A DNA stretch of 64,000 nucleotides from Pseudomonadota bacterium (GTDB lineage Bacteria > Pseudomonadota > Gammaproteobacteria > Steroidobacterales > Steroidobacteraceae). The DNA is taken from assembly GCA_023417315.1 (NCBI GenBank), contig JAEZFW010000085.1, positions 1 to 64,000 on the forward strand. Reading direction: 5' to 3'. Under the pieces are notes generated by a model. That model had not been told where the DNA came from, made no database searches, and saw nothing but the letters and a program-made list of their open reading frames with translations. How positions within the stretch are numbered: position 1 is the first letter of the stretch; each line of letters starts with the position of its first letter. The position numbers and the translations under genes are program-made. Shown one piece after another: positions 1 to 8,233 of the stretch.

Positions 1-58
1 CCTTCAAGCCCGCCTCGACACTCTAGACACTATCCGCCGATCCGTTTTCAATGCGCCC

Positions 59-598
59 ATGGCACGACTTACGATTCTTGAATTTCCCGACCCGCGCCTG
101 CGCACGCGTGCGCAGCCTGTGGAAGCCGTCGACACGAGCCTTCGTAAGCTGATCGACGACATGTTCGAGACCATGTATGCGGCGCCCGGCATTGGGCTTG
201 CCGCGACCCAGGTCAACGTTCACAAGCGCGTGATCGTCATCGACATCAGCGAAACGCGCGATCGCCCGCTGGTGCTGATCAATCCTGAGATTCTCGAGCG
301 TCAGGGTGTCGAGGAGATGGAGGAAGGCTGCTTGTCCGTCCCCGGTATTTACGACAAGGTCACTCGTGCCGAGCGCATTCGCGTGCGCACGCTCGATCGC
401 GAAGGCAAATCAGTTGAACTCGGCGCCGACGGTCTGCTCGCCGTGTGTATTCAACACGAGATCGATCATCTAGACGGCAAGCTGTTCGTCGACTATCTCT
501 CCGATCTCAAGCGCACACGTATCCGCAAGAAGCTCGAGAAGGAGCGGAAAGATCGCGTTACGACCCCGCGCACGAAAGAGAGCACGCCGGCGATTTGA
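59..598 (+). CDS. def: Peptide deformylase
   Basis: Removes the N-formyl group from nascent proteins in the cytosol. The 179-residue product has all three deformylase motifs: GIGLAATQ at residues 44-51, EGCLS at 89-93 (metal ligand Cys91) and QHEIDH at 132-137 (two His ligands and the catalytic Glu). The length fits a bacterial type 1 enzyme with a basic C-terminal tail rich in Lys and Arg. The ATG at 59 starts directly at the conserved MARLTILEFPDPRL N-terminus. An ATG at 51 is out of frame and no clear Shine-Dalgarno is visible. The methionyl-tRNA formyltransferase gene follows, so the enzymes that add and remove the formyl group are neighbours, separated here by an inverted-repeat element. 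Confidence 0.97.
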   Translation: MARLTILEFPDPRLRTRAQPVEAVDTSLRKLIDDMFETMYAAPGIGLAATQVNVHKRVIVIDISETRDRPLVLINPEILERQGVEEMEEGCLSVPGIYDKVTRAERIRVRTLDREGKSVELGADGLLAVCIQHEIDHLDGKLFVDYLSDLKRTRIRKKLEKERKDRVTTPRTKESTPAI

Positions 599-620
599 TG
601 CGCGAATGCGCAAGCGCGCG

Positions 621-730
621 GTGCCGGGCACTGGGTGATCGGGTATCGGGTACTGGCCAGAAGGTTTGAAGGCGACTCGACGTCGCAGGCTACTCTGGTC
701 AGCACCCAGTACCCAACCACCCAGCACCCT
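621..730. repeat. Intergenic inverted repeat, GGGTACTGG family
   Basis: The left arm (621-661) repeats a word like CGGGTA and ends TACTGGCCAGA. The right arm (692-730) is an imperfect inverted copy starting TCTGGTCAG. The loop is about 30 bases. It lies between def and fmt, which are codirectional. Confidence 0.8.
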
Positions 731-780
731 TTAGCCGCTGCTACGATGCGCACCCCTTGTTACCACGATCGTAGTCGCTC

Positions 781-1716
781 GTGCCCGCTGCTTATTCCAT
801 TCTGTTCGCTGGTACGCCGGAGTTCTCGGTACCCGTATTCGAAGCATTGCTTCGGTCGCCTCACCGCGTCCTTGCCGCGTACACCCAGCCAGACCGCCCC
901 GCGGGGCGTGGTCGGCAGCTCTCTGCGAGTCCGGTCAAACGTGTCGCGCTCGAACATGGAATTCCAATCGAGCAACCCGTCGCGCTGAAAGATGCCGCGG
1001 CCCTTGAACGGCTCGCCTCATTCGGCGCCGATCTGATGATCGTGGTTGCCTATGGCCTGCTCTTGCCTAAATCCGTACTCAGCACGCCGAAGCTTGGGTG
1101 CATCAATGTGCACGCGTCGCTCCTACCCCGGTGGCGCGGTGCGGCTCCCATCCATCGTGCCCTTCTCGCGGGCGATGAGACGACAGGCATCACGATCATG
1201 CAGATGGATGCCGGGCTCGATACCGGTCCGATGCTGCTGAAGCGATCGATGCCGATCGCTGCGATCGATACCTCCTCCACGCTGCACGATCGACTCGCTC
1301 AGCTTGGTGCCGAAGCATTGCTCGAGGCCCTCGAGCAGTTACCGAGCATTCGCCCCCAGCCCCAGCCACTTGAGGGGGTCACGTACGCGAGCAAGATTCG
1401 CAAGGAAGAGGCGCGCGTCGATTGGTCGCGTTCTGCAATCGAGCTCGATCGCATGGTGCGTGCATTCAATCCTTGGCCCGTGGCCGAAACGATCTGGCAA
1501 GGTCAGCAACTTCGCATCTGGGAAGCCGTGCCGACCAGCGTGGCGGACGATGCTGCGCCGGGAACCGTCGTTCGTTGCGATCACGATGGCATTGCAGTCG
1601 CGACGGGCGCGGGCGCGCTCGTGCTCAAGCGTGTGCAGCTCGCGGGCCGAAGCGCTATGTCCGCCGCAGAGTTCTTGAACGCACATCGCTTGCAGCACGC
1701 GGTGCTCGGAACGTGA
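781..1716 (+). CDS. fmt: Methionyl-tRNA formyltransferase
   Basis: Formylates the methionine on initiator tRNA using 10-formyltetrahydrofolate. The 311-residue protein opens with LFAGTPEFSVPVFEAL, the usual Fmt N-terminus, and has the catalytic stretch INVHASLLPRWRGAAPI around residues 108-124, with Asn109 and His111 in the expected places. IMQMDAGLDTG supplies the catalytic Asp. The C-terminal part (about 210 onward) matches the OB-fold tRNA-binding domain. The start is GTG at 781; a start further upstream would read into the repeat element. The last bases form GTGA, where the next gene begins, so fmt and rsmB are probably translationally coupled. Confidence 0.96.
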   Translation: MPAAYSILFAGTPEFSVPVFEALLRSPHRVLAAYTQPDRPAGRGRQLSASPVKRVALEHGIPIEQPVALKDAAALERLASFGADLMIVVAYGLLLPKSVLSTPKLGCINVHASLLPRWRGAAPIHRALLAGDETTGITIMQMDAGLDTGPMLLKRSMPIAAIDTSSTLHDRLAQLGAEALLEALEQLPSIRPQPQPLEGVTYASKIRKEEARVDWSRSAIELDRMVRAFNPWPVAETIWQGQQLRIWEAVPTSVADDAAPGTVVRCDHDGIAVATGAGALVLKRVQLAGRSAMSAAEFLNAHRLQHAVLGT

Positions 1717-3032
1717 GCGCGTCCGCGGCGGTGCGAGCGGAAGCTGCGCGCGTCGTTGCGGCAGTCGTGCAAGGACGTTCGCTCGACACAACGTTGCGAA
1801 TCGATCCAGCGATGAGTGCGCAGGAGCGGGGCTTATTGCGGACACTCGCTTTCGACAGCGTGCGCTGGTATCTGCGACTCGACGCGATTCTTGCGCTCTT
1901 GCTGTCTCGACCTGGACAGACGATGCGCCCGGATATCCGCGCACTCGCGATCGTAGGCCTGTACCAACTGCTATACACCGATATTCCGACGCATGCAGCC
2001 GTCAACGAAACCGTCAGTGCGGCGCGCGTGCTTCGTCATCCCAAGGCTGCCGCGGTGATCAATGCGGTCATGCGGCGGTGCCTGCGCGAGCGCGATGCGC
2101 TGATCGCGCGGGTCGATCACGACCTCGCAATCCGCACCGCGCATCCGCGATGGCTGGTCGAGCGACTCGCGACTGATTGGCCCGATCGCCATCGTCAAAT
2201 ATTAGATGCGAACAACGAGCGTCCGCCCTTTTGGATTCGCGTCAATCGCCTCAAGACCTCGGGCAGCGAGTATCGTCAGGCACTCGAAGCGGCCGGGTGG
2301 CGCATCGTTGCAAGCATGTTCTCGGACGAGGCACTGCAGCTCGATAGAGCGGTCGAGGTGTCCGAACTCCCGAAGTTCGCAGATGGGTTCGTTTCGATTC
2401 AGGACGCGGCGGCGCAGCTCGCCGCGCGGGTGCTGCAGCCGGAGCGGGGCGATCGAGTGCTGGACGCTTGTGCCGCGCCCGGCGGCAAGACCGGACACGT
2501 GTTGGAGCTGCAACCTGAACTTGGGGAGATGCTCGCGGTCGATGTCTCTGCAGAGCGGCTCGTGCGCGTGGAGGACAACATACGACGCTTGGGGCTGCGT
2601 GCGCGTACCCTGCAAGCGGATGTGGCCGATCCAGCGTCGTGGTGGAATGGCCAGCCATTCGATCGCATCTTGCTTGACGTGCCGTGCTCTGCGACCGGCG
2701 TCATTCGCCGGCATCCCGACATCAAGCTCTTGCGTAGGGCCGCAGACATCGAGGCGCTCGCGATCAAGCAAGCGCAGCTCCTGGGTGCCTGTTGGACGAT
2801 GCTTCGACCTGGCGGACGGCTCGTATATGCAAGCTGCTCCGCACTACGCGCCGAAACCACCCGTGTGGTCGAAGCGTTCCTCGCGGGGTGCGCAGATGCG
2901 CGCGAGGTGACTGAAAGCGCCTTTCGCGCCTTGGACTTGGCCTCTGGCCCGGGTCCGGGGGCGCGGATTGCGGCAGGAACAGCCGGGATGGACGGCTTCT
3001 ATTATGCTTGCCTCGAGAAAGGAAGTGGTTAG
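1713..3032 (+). CDS. rsmB: 16S rRNA (cytosine-967-C5)-methyltransferase RsmB
   Basis: Methylates C967 of 16S rRNA using S-adenosylmethionine. The 439-residue product has an N-terminal NusB-like helical domain (about 1-140) and a C-terminal Rossmann methyltransferase domain. The latter carries the SAM-binding DACAAPGGKTGHVLEL, motif IV LDVPCSATG and motif VI YASCS, whose Cys residues are the catalytic pair of this family. The GTG start at 1713 overlaps the fmt stop codon by four bases; the frame stays open far upstream inside fmt, but family length and coupling favour 1713. The last codons (GSG-stop) come from the first unit of the AGTGGTTAG repeat element, which provides the TAG stop. Confidence 0.93.
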   Translation: MSASAAVRAEAARVVAAVVQGRSLDTTLRIDPAMSAQERGLLRTLAFDSVRWYLRLDAILALLLSRPGQTMRPDIRALAIVGLYQLLYTDIPTHAAVNETVSAARVLRHPKAAAVINAVMRRCLRERDALIARVDHDLAIRTAHPRWLVERLATDWPDRHRQILDANNERPPFWIRVNRLKTSGSEYRQALEAAGWRIVASMFSDEALQLDRAVEVSELPKFADGFVSIQDAAAQLAARVLQPERGDRVLDACAAPGGKTGHVLELQPELGEMLAVDVSAERLVRVEDNIRRLGLRARTLQADVADPASWWNGQPFDRILLDVPCSATGVIRRHPDIKLLRRAADIEALAIKQAQLLGACWTMLRPGGRLVYASCSALRAETTRVVEAFLAGCADAREVTESAFRALDLASGPGPGARIAAGTAGMDGFYYACLEKGSG

Positions 3033-3134
3033 TGGTTAGTGGTTAGTCAGAGAAGATGCCCGCCGGGAGCTCATCGTTAATGCGCTCGTGGATTGGCTTC
3101 TGACTAACCACTAACCACTGACAACTAGCCACTT
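3022..3134. repeat. Intergenic inverted repeat, AGTGGTT family
   Basis: The left arm (3022-3052) holds three tandem copies of a 7-base word AGTGGTT and ends in GTCAGA. The right arm (3098-3134) starts TCTGAC and is the inverted copy, with some units changed to CTGACAA and CTAGCCA. The loop is about 45 bases. The element overlaps the end of rsmB. Confidence 0.9.
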
Positions 3135-3168
3135 CTGCTCGGAGCGAGTGAAGACAGAAGGATAATGA

Positions 3169-3771
3169 GTGGGAGCGAGCCTGCACTTTTGGCGCAACTT
3201 AAGGTCACGGTACTTCGCGAACGCGAGTCGGACGGTCGTGTTGATTGCCATCATGGTGTTTCCCGCGGCGGTCTGGGCCCAGGCCCGCTTCGACATCCGT
3301 TCGGCTTACGTGGAGCCAGCCGAAGGCGTGTACGAGTTGAACGCGACCCTCAACTTCGACTTGCCGGAGGGCGCTCGCGCAGTCATTCGCGAAGGCGTGC
3401 CGCTCACGTTGCGCCTCGAGATCGTCGTGCGCCGTCAACGCAATTACTGGGTGGACTACACCGTCGCGACGCTCGATCAGCAGTACGAGCTCGTCTACCA
3501 CGCCCTCAGCGAACGCTATCTCGTTCGTAATCTCAACAGCGGCGAGCAGGATTCGTTCGCCACGCTCGATGCAGCGCTCGACGGACTGCGGGTCATCACC
3601 GATTTGCCCATCCTCGATCAATCCTTGGTCGAGCGTGGTCGGCGGCACGAGATCAGCGTCCGTGCGAGTCTCGATGTGCACACGATGCCGGATGCGTTGC
3701 GGTTCGTCTTGTTCTGGGCGGATGACTGGCGGCAGCGCAGCGAGTGGTACACGTGGTCGCCGCAACTGTAA
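3169..3771 (+). CDS. DUF4390 domain-containing secreted protein
   Basis: The 200-residue product has an N-terminal hydrophobic segment (about 22-38, ending AVWAQA) that looks like a cleavable signal peptide. The remainder, FDIRSAYVEPAEGVYELNA onward, matches the DUF4390 family, whose function is unknown. It is probably periplasmic. Its gene overlaps the start of the NtrY-like kinase by 28 bases, and in many gammaproteobacteria the same gene sits between rsmB and ntrY, so an accessory role in membrane signalling is possible but unproven. The start chosen is GTG at 3169 because the frame has no ATG before the signal peptide. Confidence 0.85.
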   Translation: MGASLHFWRNLRSRYFANASRTVVLIAIMVFPAAVWAQARFDIRSAYVEPAEGVYELNATLNFDLPEGARAVIREGVPLTLRLEIVVRRQRNYWVDYTVATLDQQYELVYHALSERYLVRNLNSGEQDSFATLDAALDGLRVITDLPILDQSLVERGRRHEISVRASLDVHTMPDALRFVLFWADDWRQRSEWYTWSPQL

Positions 3772-5969
3772 AGCGCACGATCGTCAGCGTTCTCGTCCTC
3801 ATCGGCTCGGGGTTGTGGGTGGCTGCGCTGTTGATGATGGCGCAAACGGTCGAGCAGTCGGCGCACTTCAGCGACTTGCATCCGTTCATCGTCGGCGTCA
3901 ATGCGGCCGGACTCATCGTCCTGCTCATCTTGATCGGCGGGCGCCTTGCGCAGCTCGTGCGCGACTGGCGCAAGCGCGTCGTCGGATCGCGGTTAGAGGC
4001 GCGCATGGTATGGATGTCGGCGACGCTCGCGCTCGCGCCGCTCTTGCTCGTCTTTTATTTCTCGGTCGTCTTCTTGAACCGCGGCATCGACAGCTGGTTC
4101 CACGTCGAGGTGCGTCAGGGGCTCGAGGATGCGCTCAAGCTCTCGCGCGCAGCGCTCGACTTACGCATCAGAGAGCATCTGGATCGCACGCACGAGAGCG
4201 CACAGCAACTCGCCGCGAGCCCGCTCAACATGATCGATGCGCTCAACGAGCTGCGTCGCGAGACCGGGGCAGCGGAGCTCACGCTTCTCGGCGCCAGTAG
4301 TCGAATCATCGCGACGAGCTCGGAGGCGATCGGTGACGTGCCGTCTGCCGCGACCGACGAAGTCATGATGCAGGTCCGCCAAGGGCGCGATTACTTTGCG
4401 CTCGAGCCCCTCGCGCGTGGCGGCTATGTGGTGCGCACCGCTGTGCTGGTGCCGATCACGATCCCTGGAGAAGAAGAACGCGTCTTGCGCGCGATCTATC
4501 CCATCGAGCGCCGTCTGGGCGAGCTGGCGGATACGGTCGAAACCGCGTATCAGCGCTATGGCGAGAAAGCGCGGCTGCGCGAGCCGTTGAAAACGAGCTT
4601 TACGCTCACGCTCACCCTGGTGTTGCTGTTGTCATTGTTCGCAGCTCTGTATGGCGCCTTCTGGTCCGCGCGCCGACTCGTCCGGCCGATTCAGGATCTC
4701 GTTGCAGGAACGCGCGCCGTGGCGAAAGGCGATTTCGATATGCGCCTGCCGCTCACCTCGCACGATGAGATGGGCATTCTCGTGCATTCCTTCAACGACA
4801 TGACCAAGCGGCTGGCACGGGCACGCGTCGAGATGCGGCGCAGTCAGCAGGCGGCCGAGGCAGAGCGCGCGAACCTGGCGGTCATCCTCGCGCGCTTGTC
4901 GACGGGTGTGATCTCGCTCGAGCCAGATCGGACGATTCGCACGGCGAACCAAGCGGCAAGCTCGATTCTCGGTTTGGATGTCGAAGGGCTCATCGGCAAG
5001 CCGCTGCAAACGAGTGACGGCGACTCCTTGTTCGATCAGTTTCAGGGCGCATGCAGCGCGCATCTGGATGCGGGCGAAACGGAATGGCGCGAGCAAATCA
5101 TCCTGCAAACCGAATCGAGCCGCCGAGTTCTCATGTGCGCGTGTACCCCGCTCTCCGGCGAGGAAAGCTCAGGCGGCTACGTCATCGTGTTCGACGATAT
5201 CACCGCGCTCCTGCAGGCCCAACGCGATGCCGCGTGGGGCGAGGTGGCCCGCCGCTTGGCCCACGAGATCAAGAACCCGCTCACCCCAATCCAGTTATCG
5301 GCCGAGCGTTTGCGCCATAAGCTGCTAGGCTCGATGAAAGAAACGGACGCCGCGGTGCTCGACCGCGCGACGCATACGATCGTGCAGCAGGTCGAGGCGA
5401 TGAAAGAGATGGTGAATGCGTTCAGCGAGTACGCGCGCGCCCCGGCATTGAATCTGACGCGCTTCGACCTCAACCAACTCATAGGCGAGGTCGCCGAGAT
5501 GTATAAAGGTCCCGGACGAGTCGTTCGACCGCAGTTGGACTTGGATGCCGACCTCAAGGAGATCGAAGCCGATCGAGGCCGCATGCGGCAGATCATTCAC
5601 AATCTGATCGTGAACGCGATCGAGGCGTTGGAAGGGTTCGAGAAGCCGAACGTGCGGGTCGCGACTCGATCGCTCGAGCGCGGCGATCAATCTTGCGTGG
5701 AGCTCGTCGTTGAGGACAACGGGCCCGGCTTCCGGCCAGATGTCATCGGGCAGGTGTTTGACCCGTATGTCACCACGAAACCGAAAGGGACTGGCCTTGG
5801 ACTGGCTATTGTGAAGAAAATTGTCGAAGAACACGGCGGCAAGATCGAAGCCGACAACGCTCGTAGCGGCGGCGCTCGCGTGCGGATCGAACTGCCGCTA
5901 GCTGCGACGACTTGGACGAGCGGTCCGATTCGTGAGCGGCGTACCGGACCGAGGAGGGAACGTGCATGA
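3744..5969 (+). CDS. ntrY: NtrY-like transmembrane sensor histidine kinase
   Basis: The 741-residue membrane kinase is related to NtrY of nitrogen and envelope regulation. Three hydrophobic segments lie near residues 9-30, 47-66 and 88-110, a fourth near 285-305, then HAMP (about 305-360), a PAS-like domain (about 370-480), HisKA with phospho-acceptor His507 in LAHEIKNPLTP, and a HATPase with HNLIVNAIEALEG, DNGPGF and GTGLGLAIVKKI. All catalytic boxes are intact. The GTG start at 3744 overlaps the DUF4390 gene; a GTG at 3753 is equally possible. The stop overlaps the ATG of the partner regulator (ATGA), which supports coupled translation. The ligand is not evident from sequence. Confidence 0.92.
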   Translation: MVHVVAATVKRTIVSVLVLIGSGLWVAALLMMAQTVEQSAHFSDLHPFIVGVNAAGLIVLLILIGGRLAQLVRDWRKRVVGSRLEARMVWMSATLALAPLLLVFYFSVVFLNRGIDSWFHVEVRQGLEDALKLSRAALDLRIREHLDRTHESAQQLAASPLNMIDALNELRRETGAAELTLLGASSRIIATSSEAIGDVPSAATDEVMMQVRQGRDYFALEPLARGGYVVRTAVLVPITIPGEEERVLRAIYPIERRLGELADTVETAYQRYGEKARLREPLKTSFTLTLTLVLLLSLFAALYGAFWSARRLVRPIQDLVAGTRAVAKGDFDMRLPLTSHDEMGILVHSFNDMTKRLARARVEMRRSQQAAEAERANLAVILARLSTGVISLEPDRTIRTANQAASSILGLDVEGLIGKPLQTSDGDSLFDQFQGACSAHLDAGETEWREQIILQTESSRRVLMCACTPLSGEESSGGYVIVFDDITALLQAQRDAAWGEVARRLAHEIKNPLTPIQLSAERLRHKLLGSMKETDAAVLDRATHTIVQQVEAMKEMVNAFSEYARAPALNLTRFDLNQLIGEVAEMYKGPGRVVRPQLDLDADLKEIEADRGRMRQIIHNLIVNAIEALEGFEKPNVRVATRSLERGDQSCVELVVEDNGPGFRPDVIGQVFDPYVTTKPKGTGLGLAIVKKIVEEHGGKIEADNARSGGARVRIELPLAATTWTSGPIRERRTGPRRERA

Positions 5970-7333
5970 GCGCAGCGCGCATATTGGTGGTCGATGACGA
6001 ATCGGAGATCCGCGGACTCTTGAAGGAGATCCTGGCGGACGAAGGTTACGAGGTCGATGTCGCGGCCGATGCGGCCGAAGCGCGTGCGATCCGCGCCGAA
6101 CACGATCCGGATCTGGTCCTGCTCGACATATGGATGCCCGATTCGGACGGCATCACGCTCTTGCGGGAGTGGGCGCAGCCGAACGGCAGCACTTCCTGCC
6201 CGGTCGTGATGATGTCCGGTCATGGAACGGTGGAAACCGCGGTCGAGGCGACGCGCCTGGGCGCATTCGATTTCGTCGAGAAGCCGCTATCGCTCGCAAA
6301 GTTATTGCGAACGGTCGAACGCGCGCTCGATTCCGCGCGCCACAAGCGACAACCCGGGCGCTCACTCGTCCCTCCGTTCTTGGCGCCCGTCGGCCGCAGC
6401 CGCGTGATGCATGCGCTTCGCGAACAAGTGCAGCAGATCGCGCCTCACGATACGCCTGTGCTGATCGTGGGTGAGCCCGGCACTGGGCGCGAAGCTTTCG
6501 CCCGTTACATTCATTCCTTGAGTCCGCGAGCGAACGGTCCATTCGTACAACTCGTCGCTACGGGCGTGAGCGATGAAGGCGCCGCGACTGCCCTCCACGG
6601 TGCTGAAGACACTAATGGCGTTCATGCAGGCGTGTTCGAGCAGGCCGCCGGCGGTGTGTTGTTCATCAACGGCATCGAAGATTTGCCGCTCAAGGCGCAA
6701 GGCATGGTCGTGGCAGCGCTCGAGACACAATCGTTCACCCGCGTCGGCGGTGCGACGCCTGTGAAGGCGAACGTGCGTATCATCGCTTCGGCGACGTCGC
6801 GATTCCTCAATCCGGACAACGGCGGCGCAGTGCGTGCCGATCTACTGTCACGATTGAACGTCATCACATTGCACGTGCCGCCCTTGCGCGACTATGCGCA
6901 GGACGTTCCCGATCTGCTCAGGCACTACGTCGATCGCCTCGTCGATGAACAGCAGCTCCCGTTTCGACGCTTCGGCGTCGCTGCGCAGAATCGCCTGCGC
7001 AACTATCCTTGGCCGGGCAACATTCGCGAGCTGAAGAACCTCGTGCAGCGGCTCCTGATTCTCGGTGGCGAAGAAGAGATCAAGCTGGATGAGATCGAAC
7101 GCGAGCTCGCGACCCATGCGCCCACGACCGAGCCGCTCGTGAAGCAAGATCTGCTCGCCCTGCCGCTGCGCGAAGCCCGCGAGCACTTCGAACGAGCCTA
7201 CCTGCAGCAACAGCTCATTCTCTGCAACGGCAAAGTCGGCCAGCTCGCGAAGCGAGTCGGCATGGAGCGCACGCACTTGTATCGGAAGCTGCGGAGCTTG
7301 GGAGTCGATTTCAGGCAGCTGGCGGAAGATTAG
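5966..7333 (+). CDS. ntrX: NtrX-like response regulator with a degenerate AAA+ domain
   Basis: The 455-residue regulator is co-translated with the NtrY-like kinase. Its receiver domain (1-120) is intact, with VVDDESEI and the phospho-acceptor Asp in VLLDIWMP. The central domain aligns with sigma-54 activators but has lost key residues. Walker A reads GEPGTGRE, with Arg in place of the Lys. Walker B reads GVLFINGIED, where active family members have LDE. The GAFTGA loop that contacts sigma-54 is missing. The C-terminal Fis-type helix-turn-helix (about 425-447, GKVGQLAKRVGMERTHLYRK) is intact. It probably binds DNA under phosphorylation control but is unlikely to hydrolyse ATP or activate sigma-54 polymerase. 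Confidence 0.9.
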   Translation: MSAARILVVDDESEIRGLLKEILADEGYEVDVAADAAEARAIRAEHDPDLVLLDIWMPDSDGITLLREWAQPNGSTSCPVVMMSGHGTVETAVEATRLGAFDFVEKPLSLAKLLRTVERALDSARHKRQPGRSLVPPFLAPVGRSRVMHALREQVQQIAPHDTPVLIVGEPGTGREAFARYIHSLSPRANGPFVQLVATGVSDEGAATALHGAEDTNGVHAGVFEQAAGGVLFINGIEDLPLKAQGMVVAALETQSFTRVGGATPVKANVRIIASATSRFLNPDNGGAVRADLLSRLNVITLHVPPLRDYAQDVPDLLRHYVDRLVDEQQLPFRRFGVAAQNRLRNYPWPGNIRELKNLVQRLLILGGEEEIKLDEIERELATHAPTTEPLVKQDLLALPLREAREHFERAYLQQQLILCNGKVGQLAKRVGMERTHLYRKLRSLGVDFRQLAED

Positions 7334-7349
7334 CGAGCTGCAGTGACAA

Positions 7350-7434
7350 TGTGACGGAGTGACGAGTCAGAAGCGCCCCCTCTCCCAAAGGGAGAGGGCC
7401 GGGGTGAGGGTTTCTGACTTCGTCACCTCCTCAC
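7350..7434. repeat. Intergenic inverted repeat, GTGACGGA family, with an inner CCCTCTCCC palindrome
   Basis: The outer arms are GTGACGGAGTGACGAGTCAG (7351-7370) and its inverted copy from TTCTGAC to TCCTCAC (7412-7434). The loop holds a second palindrome, CCCTCTCCC-AAA-GGGAGAGGG, followed by CCGGGGTGAGGG, a module common between genes of many proteobacteria. It sits between the convergent ntrX and SPOR genes. Confidence 0.85.
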
Positions 7435-7444
7435 TCGAGCGAGC

Positions 7445-8017
7445 TCATTCGCCGACGCGAATGACCAGCGCATCCACCCGCGCCTGCCGCAACTTGCTGC
7501 GCGTTTCTTCGAGCTTCTGCAGGTTGGTAATCGGTCCGATGCGGACGCGATGCCAGGTGTCTTTGTCGATCGTGACTTTCTGAATCTTCGACTCTACGCC
7601 CTGCATCGCGATCAGAGCGCGCATGCGATCGGCGTCGGCATGATTGCGGAACGAGCCTGCTTGCAGGATGTAGGCGCCGGGCTTTTGCACCGGCCCAGCG
7701 CCGGCGCCGCCGCTTGCTGGCTCTTGCACTCTGCCATCTTGCTCAGGAATCACGACCTCGAACTTCGGCAACATCTCGTAGAAGTCGTATTGGGTCTCCG
7801 CCTGTTGCGACGCCGGTGCCGGTTCCTGCGGCGCGGGAGCTTCTTCGGTCGCGATAGGGGGTGTCTGCTGCGCCATGCGCGCGGCGGGCCTGCGGTCGTA
7901 AAGGTAAACCGCGAGCGCGACGCTCAATCCGAGCGCGAGACCGACGACGAATCCGGCGAATCCCGAGATTCCCGAGCCGGAAGAGCGGCGTTTTGCGTGT
8001 TTGTAATCGCGAGGCAT
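7445..8017 (-). CDS. SPOR domain membrane protein (FtsN-like)
   Basis: The 190-residue bitopic inner-membrane protein has a short basic cytoplasmic tail (KHAKRRSS), one transmembrane helix (about 19-41, GFAGFVVGLALGLSVALAVYLY), a Pro/Ala/Glu-rich periplasmic linker (about 45-105) and a C-terminal SPOR domain (about 108-188, starting GAYILQAGSFRNHADADRMRA). SPOR domains bind denuded glycan strands of septal peptidoglycan, so a role in division is likely. It is encoded after argS in the same direction, an arrangement common in gammaproteobacteria. It is much shorter than E. coli FtsN, so that name is not given. Confidence 0.88.
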   Translation of the reverse strand: MPRDYKHAKRRSSGSGISGFAGFVVGLALGLSVALAVYLYDRRPAARMAQQTPPIATEEAPAPQEPAPASQQAETQYDFYEMLPKFEVVIPEQDGRVQEPASGGAGAGPVQKPGAYILQAGSFRNHADADRMRALIAMQGVESKIQKVTIDKDTWHRVRIGPITNLQKLEETRSKLRQARVDALVIRVGE

Positions 8018-8024
8018 GTCAATC

Positions 8025-8228
8025 TTGGCCGACTGGCGAACTGGCCACTGGCCACTGGCCGGAGTAGTAAGAGGAGTTGCGTGTCACTGGCTGTTGGACA
8101 GAGTAGCCGAAGAAATGTGCGTGCATAGAGAGTGCGTCGGGCAAATCCAGATCTCTAGCCCCGTCGTGAATGATGTGCATGCTTGCGCGTTCTAGCCAGC
8201 TGCCAGTGGCCAGTTTGCCCGTTGGCCA
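8025..8228. repeat. Intergenic inverted repeat, ACTGGCC family
   Basis: The left arm (8025-8062) contains GAACTGGCCACTGGCCACTG. The right arm (8192-8228) contains CTGCCAGTGGCCAGTTTGCC, its inverted copy. The loop is longer than usual (about 130 bases) and carries AGATCTCTAG. It fills most of the 216-base space between argS and the SPOR gene. Confidence 0.75.
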
Positions 8229-8233
8229 TCCGT

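Noticed and set aside
3022..3134. Tandem words considered as a CRISPR array
   Set aside because: Units are 7-9 bases and abut each other, with inverted copies instead of unique spacers; no cas genes are present in the window.
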